This document shows positions 31,204 through 34,758 of a DNA stretch of 34,758 nt, in pieces. The position numbers and the translations under genes are program-made. Origin of the DNA: Acidobacteriota bacterium (GTDB lineage: Bacteria; Acidobacteriota; Vicinamibacteria; Fen-336); the NCBI GenBank assembly GCA_003223555.1, contig QHVM01000087.1, positions 169,323-204,080 on the forward strand, given 5' to 3'. The number at the start of each line of letters is the position of its first letter. Within the stretch, counting starts at the first letter, position 1. The notes under the pieces are model-generated. The model was not told where the DNA came from. It saw only the letters and a list, made by a program, of their open reading frames with translations, and searched no databases.

Positions 31204-33368
31204 AGGCGGTGGTGCGACTGCGCGGCGTCCTCCTGCTCGGCCTCCTGGCCTCCCGCTCCGCTCCCGCCCAGCAGGGCGGGCCCACGCCTCCGCCCGCCTT
31301 CCCCTCGCAGGTCGAGCTGGTCACGGTGGACGCGGTGGTCGTGGACGCCAGGGGGCGGGCGGTGCCCGGATTCACCGCGGCCGACTTCACCGTGCTGGAG
31401 AACGGCGTGCCCCAGGCGGTCACGCGGTTCGAGGCCGTGCAGCTCCCGGCGGCCGCGGCGCCGGCCCCGTCCCGCCGCCCGCCGTTCTCCACGAACCAGA
31501 CGCCCGAGGCCCGGCAGGGGCGGACGTTCGTCCTCGTCTTCGACGACATCCACCTCTCGGTGGCCCAGGCCCAGCGGGCCAAGGCGGCCATCGGCGAGTT
31601 CCTGCGGAGCGGCGCGCGGCCGGGCGACCGCGTGGCGCTCGTCGCCACCGGGGGGACCGCCTGGTGGAGCGCCCGCTTGCCGGAGGGCCGCGACACGCTG
31701 ATGGCGATCCTGAAGCGGCTCGACGGCCGGTACGTGCCCGACCCTTCCCCGGATCGCATCACGGACTGGGAAGCGCTGCGCATCATGGCCTACGACGACC
31801 CCGACGTGGGCTATTCCGTCCAGCGCCGCTTCGACGCGTACGGCTCGATGGGCCGCGAGCGCACGGGGGACCGGCGATACGCCGACGCCACCCGCACCGG
31901 CTCGTCGGTGGGCATCATCGACCCCTACGTCCGCTCCCGCGCCCAGGACGCTTACCTCAAGGCCGTGTCGCGCCGCCGCATCACGATGTCGGTGATGACC
32001 CGGGCCCTGCGCTCGCTGGCCGAAACCCGAGGCCGGAAGGCGATGGTCCTCGTGTCGCAGGGGTTCGTCTACGAGCCGGACTTCACGGAGATGAAGGAGC
32101 TGGTCGAGGCTTCACTGCGGGTCAACGTCCCCATCTACTTCATCGACACGCGCGGGCTGCAGGGCCTGCCCGACTTCATGACCGCCGAGTTCAAGGCCAC
32201 CTTCGACGTCCAGGACACGGTGGCGGTGCTCGCCGACATGACGCGGGCGGGGGAAGGGTCGGAGGCGCTCGCCCTCGACACGGGCGGCTTCGTCGTCAAG
32301 AACACGAACGACCTGGAGAGCGGCATCCTCCGCGTCTCCTCCGAGTCGCAGGCCTACTACCTGCTCGGCTACGCGCCCACCGACGCCAGCCGCGACGGCA
32401 AGTACCGCCGGATCGAGGTGCGGCTGGCGGCGGGGAAGGCCAGGGGCTTGAAGGTGCGCGCCCGGCGGGGATACTACGCGCCCCGGCAGGGCGCCGGGCC
32501 CACGCCGAAGACGGCCGCCGATCCCGAGATCGCCCGCGCCCTCGACTCTCCGTTTCAGCGCCGCGAGGTGCCGCTGCGCGTTGCCGCCTACGCCTTCGAC
32601 GAGGCGCTTTCCCAGAGGTCGATCGTGATGGTGGCGGCCGAGATCGACGTCCGGGAGCTGGCCTTCCGCTCCGAGGACGGCCGCTTCAAGGACGAGCTGG
32701 CCTTCCTGCTCGAGGCCCAACACCGGGAGAGCGGCGAGGTGTACCGCGACAGCCAGAGGATCGAGATGGACCTCAAGCCGGAGACGCGCGAGTCGCTGGC
32801 TCGCACCGGCTACCTGTTCAGCCGCGAGCTGGCGCTGCCCGGCGGCGGGTACCAGGTCAAGGTCGTGGTGCGCGACCTCGGCAGCGGCCGCCTGGGCTCG
32901 GTGATCCACGACTTCGAGGTGCCCGACCCCGCCTCGTTCCACCTGACCTCGCCGATCCTGGCCGAGACGCTCGAGGAGAAGCGGGGCGACGACTCGCGGC
33001 CCCCGCGGCCCGTCCTCCAGGTGCGGCGCAGCTTCGCGCCCGCCTCCCGCCTCTACGTCCAGTACAGCGTGCTGGGCGCGGCGAAGGACGAGGCGACCCG
33101 CATGCCGAAGGTCTCGGGCGGTTACGAGATCCGCCGGGCCGACGGATCGGTCGTGAAGGGCGCCGCCCCCACCCTGATCCGGCCCACCTCCCTCGGCGCG
33201 CTCATCCGGCTCCAGGGCATCGCGCTGGACGGGGCGCCGGCCGGCGACTACGAGCTGGTGCTCCGCGTGCGGGACGAGATCGCCCGGCGCACGGTGGAGG
33301 TGAGGGAGCCGTTCCAGGTGGACGCGGCACGGCCGGTCGCGCACGCTCCCGGCCTGCCGCCCTCGTAG
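31200..33368 (+). CDS. Second secreted VWFA-related protein
   Basis: 722 residues if it starts at TTG 31200, overlapping the previous TGA as TTGA; GTG 31209 or 31212 are alternatives. The signal is RLRGVLLLGLLASRSAPAQ. Domain order copies the preceding gene: VELVTVDAVVVDARGRAVPG, FTAADFTVLENGVPQAVTRF, VLVFDDIHLSVAQAQRAKAA (VWFA beta-1 with D-D-x-H), GRKAMVLVSQGFV, VPIYFIDTRGLQGLP, LDTGGFVVKNTNDLESGILR, YLLGYAPTDASRDGKYRRIE, then a beta-rich C-terminal half. The two proteins are paralogues that have diverged clearly, probably functioning as a pair. A long in-frame extension upstream through the previous gene is not real. Confidence 0.87.
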   Translation: MKAVVRLRGVLLLGLLASRSAPAQQGGPTPPPAFPSQVELVTVDAVVVDARGRAVPGFTAADFTVLENGVPQAVTRFEAVQLPAAAAPAPSRRPPFSTNQTPEARQGRTFVLVFDDIHLSVAQAQRAKAAIGEFLRSGARPGDRVALVATGGTAWWSARLPEGRDTLMAILKRLDGRYVPDPSPDRITDWEALRIMAYDDPDVGYSVQRRFDAYGSMGRERTGDRRYADATRTGSSVGIIDPYVRSRAQDAYLKAVSRRRITMSVMTRALRSLAETRGRKAMVLVSQGFVYEPDFTEMKELVEASLRVNVPIYFIDTRGLQGLPDFMTAEFKATFDVQDTVAVLADMTRAGEGSEALALDTGGFVVKNTNDLESGILRVSSESQAYYLLGYAPTDASRDGKYRRIEVRLAAGKARGLKVRARRGYYAPRQGAGPTPKTAADPEIARALDSPFQRREVPLRVAAYAFDEALSQRSIVMVAAEIDVRELAFRSEDGRFKDELAFLLEAQHRESGEVYRDSQRIEMDLKPETRESLARTGYLFSRELALPGGGYQVKVVVRDLGSGRLGSVIHDFEVPDPASFHLTSPILAETLEEKRGDDSRPPRPVLQVRRSFAPASRLYVQYSVLGAAKDEATRMPKVSGGYEIRRADGSVVKGAAPTLIRPTSLGALIRLQGIALDGAPAGDYELVLRVRDEIARRTVEVREPFQVDAARPVAHAPGLPPS

Positions 33369-33402
33369 TTCGAGACACCCCCCAGAAACGATTGCGGTGG
33401 GG

Positions 33403-33430
33403 TTGAAACGCCCCCGGCCTGCGGTAAGGT
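33403..33430 (+). promoter_or_regulatory. Possible promoter of the TonB-dependent receptor
   Basis: -35 TTGAAA (33403-33408), a 16-nt spacer, and -10-like TAAGGT (33425-33430). This lies 43 nt before the receptor ATG, and inverted repeats begin right after it. Confidence 0.4.
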
Positions 33431-33431
33431 G

Positions 33432-33453
33432 GATTCAAAGGGTTGAATCAACC
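33432..33453. promoter_or_regulatory. Overlapping inverted repeats upstream of the receptor (operator or leader hairpin)
   Basis: GATTCAA-AGGG-TTGAATC (33432-33449) is a perfect 7-bp inverted repeat. It overlaps GGTTGA-A-TCAACC (33441-33453), a perfect 6-bp one. A further GGTTGAA occurs at 33401-33407, exactly 40 bp upstream of the copy at 33441. The two palindromes cannot form hairpins together, so this could be a switchable leader or a pair of protein-binding sites. Confidence 0.5.
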
Positions 33454-33473
33454 GTAAGCACAGGGGGCCGACC

Positions 33474-34758
33474 ATGATCCCTCCCATGATCGCGTCGTCG
33501 CGGAGCCTCCGGCTGCCCGCCGCCGTCGTCCTCGTGCTCGCGGCGGCTTGGCTGGCGAGCGCCCAGGAGTTCCGCGGCACCATCCTCGGCCGCATCACCG
33601 ACCCCGGGGGAGCGGCCCTGCCCGGGGCCAGCGTCGCGGTCACCAACGAGAGCACCGGGGTCAGCTCGCGCGTGGTGACCGAGCCCGACGGCGCCTACGC
33701 TGTCCGCTTCCTGGTGCCGGGCACGTACCGCGTCGAGGTGGAGATGCCCGGCTTCAGCAAGTACGCGCAGTCGGGCATCACGCTCGCCATCGGCCAGAAC
33801 GCCACCGTGAACGTCCAGCTCCAGCTCGGCAGCGTCACCGAGACGATCGAGGTCCGCGGTGAGGCCTCGCTGCTGGACACTACCAGCGGCGGCCTGGGCC
33901 AGGTGATCGGGCGGGAGCAGGTCGAGGACATGCCGCTCAACGGGCGCATGGTCTTCATGCTGAACCGGCTGGCGGGCGGCGTGAACTGGCAGGTCCCGAC
34001 CTTCGGGGCCACCGGCACCTCGGGCCTGCGCCCCTTCGACAACCAGGGCGGCTCGGCCTGGTCGCTCAACGGAGGCCGCCTGGCCACCAACGAGTTCCTC
34101 CTCGACGGCGCCCCCGACAGCACCCGCGGCCGCTACAACTTCTCGCCCCCGGTGGACGCGGTGGAAGAGGTCAAGATCCAGACCAACACCTACGACGCGC
34201 AGTACGGGCGCACCGGCGGCGGCATCGTCAACATCACGCTCAAGAGCGGGGCCAACGACCTGCACGGCCGGGCCTGGAACTTCTACAAGAACGACATGCT
34301 CAACGCCAACAACGCGCTCAACAACACGCTGGGGCAGGAGCGGCCCCCCTACATCGCGAACCAGTACGGCGCCCTGGCCACCGGGCCGATCCGGAAGAGC
34401 AAGAGCTTCTTCATGGCCGCCCTCGAAGGGCTGCGGGAGCGGGTGCCCTTCCCGATCACCACCAGCGTCCCCACCGAGCTCGAGAAGAGCGGCGACTTCT
34501 CCCAGAGCGGGCTCACGATCTACGACCCGCTCACCACCCGCACGGTGGACGGGCGGCTGGTGCGCGACCCATTCCCGGGCAACGTCATCCCTCCCGGCCG
34601 CATCAACCCCATCGCCCTCCAGATCCTCGAGCAGATCTACCCGGCGCCGAACGTGCCCGGCCAGCGGCTCAACAACTACGCCAACCCGGTGAACAAGGGC
34701 CGCTACGACTACGACGCCGAGCTGGTGCGCTTCGACCACTATTTTTCCGGCTCGAGCA
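33474..34758 (+). CDS. Oar-like TonB-dependent receptor (3' partial)
   Basis: About 428 residues visible; the gene runs off the right edge. The signal peptide is LRLPAAVVLVLAAAWLASAQ. A carboxypeptidase-regulatory (CarboxypepD_reg) domain follows (GTILGRITDPGGAALPGASV, PDGAYAVRFLVPGTYRVEVE). Then comes a plug: SLLDTTSGGLGQVIGREQVE, DMPLNGRMVFMLNRLAGGVN, SLNGGRLATNEFLLDGAPD, VEEVKIQTNTYDAQYGRTGG and IVNITLKSGANDLHGRAWNF, and the first barrel strands. Acidobacteria encode many such receptors, thought to import oligosaccharides, peptides or other large nutrients using TonB energy. AGGGGG lies 8 nt before the ATG. Its neighbours suggest no single ligand. Inverted repeats upstream suggest regulation. 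Confidence 0.92.
   Translation, partial: MIPPMIASSRSLRLPAAVVLVLAAAWLASAQEFRGTILGRITDPGGAALPGASVAVTNESTGVSSRVVTEPDGAYAVRFLVPGTYRVEVEMPGFSKYAQSGITLAIGQNATVNVQLQLGSVTETIEVRGEASLLDTTSGGLGQVIGREQVEDMPLNGRMVFMLNRLAGGVNWQVPTFGATGTSGLRPFDNQGGSAWSLNGGRLATNEFLLDGAPDSTRGRYNFSPPVDAVEEVKIQTNTYDAQYGRTGGGIVNITLKSGANDLHGRAWNFYKNDMLNANNALNNTLGQERPPYIANQYGALATGPIRKSKSFFMAALEGLRERVPFPITTSVPTELEKSGDFSQSGLTIYDPLTTRTVDGRLVRDPFPGNVIPPGRINPIALQILEQIYPAPNVPGQRLNNYANPVNKGRYDYDAELVRFDHYFSGSS

Noticed and set aside
1-34758. tRNA, rRNA, riboswitch or mobile-element signatures
   Set aside because: No cloverleaf, conserved rRNA stretch, transposase or integrase motif, or terminal inverted repeat was recognised on either strand.

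Overview
The window is very GC-rich, densely coded DNA without rRNA, tRNA, IS elements, phage genes or CRISPR arrays. Its gene content points to Acidobacteriota (inference): two tandem secreted VWFA-related proteins of the type found mainly in that phylum, the start of an Oar-like TonB-dependent receptor with an N-terminal carboxypeptidase-regulatory domain, a proline/glycine-rich TonB, an ECF sigma/anti-sigma/DUF4097 unit, and many enzymes carrying twin-arginine signals. Two probable frame-breaking gaps inside conserved genes suggest either real decay or a draft/metagenome assembly.

Layout. 1-5510 is an envelope block: the 3' end of a beta-propeller plus BamA-like barrel protein, a convergent tonB, a membrane-anchored lytic transglycosylase, and a minus-strand operon of ECF sigma factor, zinc-finger anti-sigma factor and exported DUF4097 protein. 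5660-8883 holds a lipoprotein L,D-transpeptidase translationally coupled to an M20 peptidase. 8908-11453 is a worn region: a 5'-truncated NTF2-like remnant, a frame-broken PLP decarboxylase, a stand-alone NFACT-R protein and a small lipoprotein. 11497-17915 (mostly minus strand) carries a membrane-bound alkaline-phosphatase-superfamily protein that seems to lack several metal-binding histidines, a Tat-exported HisC-like aminotransferase, a plus-strand HExxH protein, a lipase-maturation-factor-like membrane protein and a FadL/PorV-like outer-membrane protein. 18006-23050 is a four-gene plus-strand operon (SGNH, GT-C glycosyltransferase, GT39-like glycosyltransferase with a frame break, SGNH) in which every junction is a 4-nt stop/start overlap; it looks like a surface-glycan assembly and acyl-trimming unit.

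23081-29003 is the most interesting block: five consecutive plus-strand genes, all with export signals, encode an enolase-superfamily dehydratase/racemase, a SelA-like PLP enzyme fused to a small beta domain, an amidohydrolase/deacetylase, a RidA-type imine deaminase and a nucleoside hydrolase. Together they read as a complete extracytoplasmic pathway for an amino-sugar-acid or amino-acid-like substrate, in which the PLP lyase would make an enamine/imine and RidA would hydrolyse it. 29071-34758 holds the two VWFA-related proteins and, behind a region with overlapping inverted repeats, the TonB-dependent receptor cut by the window end.

Several starts lack a Shine-Dalgarno and have a -10-like hexamer about 8-12 nt upstream, suggesting some leaderless mRNAs. 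All function calls come from reading the translated sequence; no database search was run.
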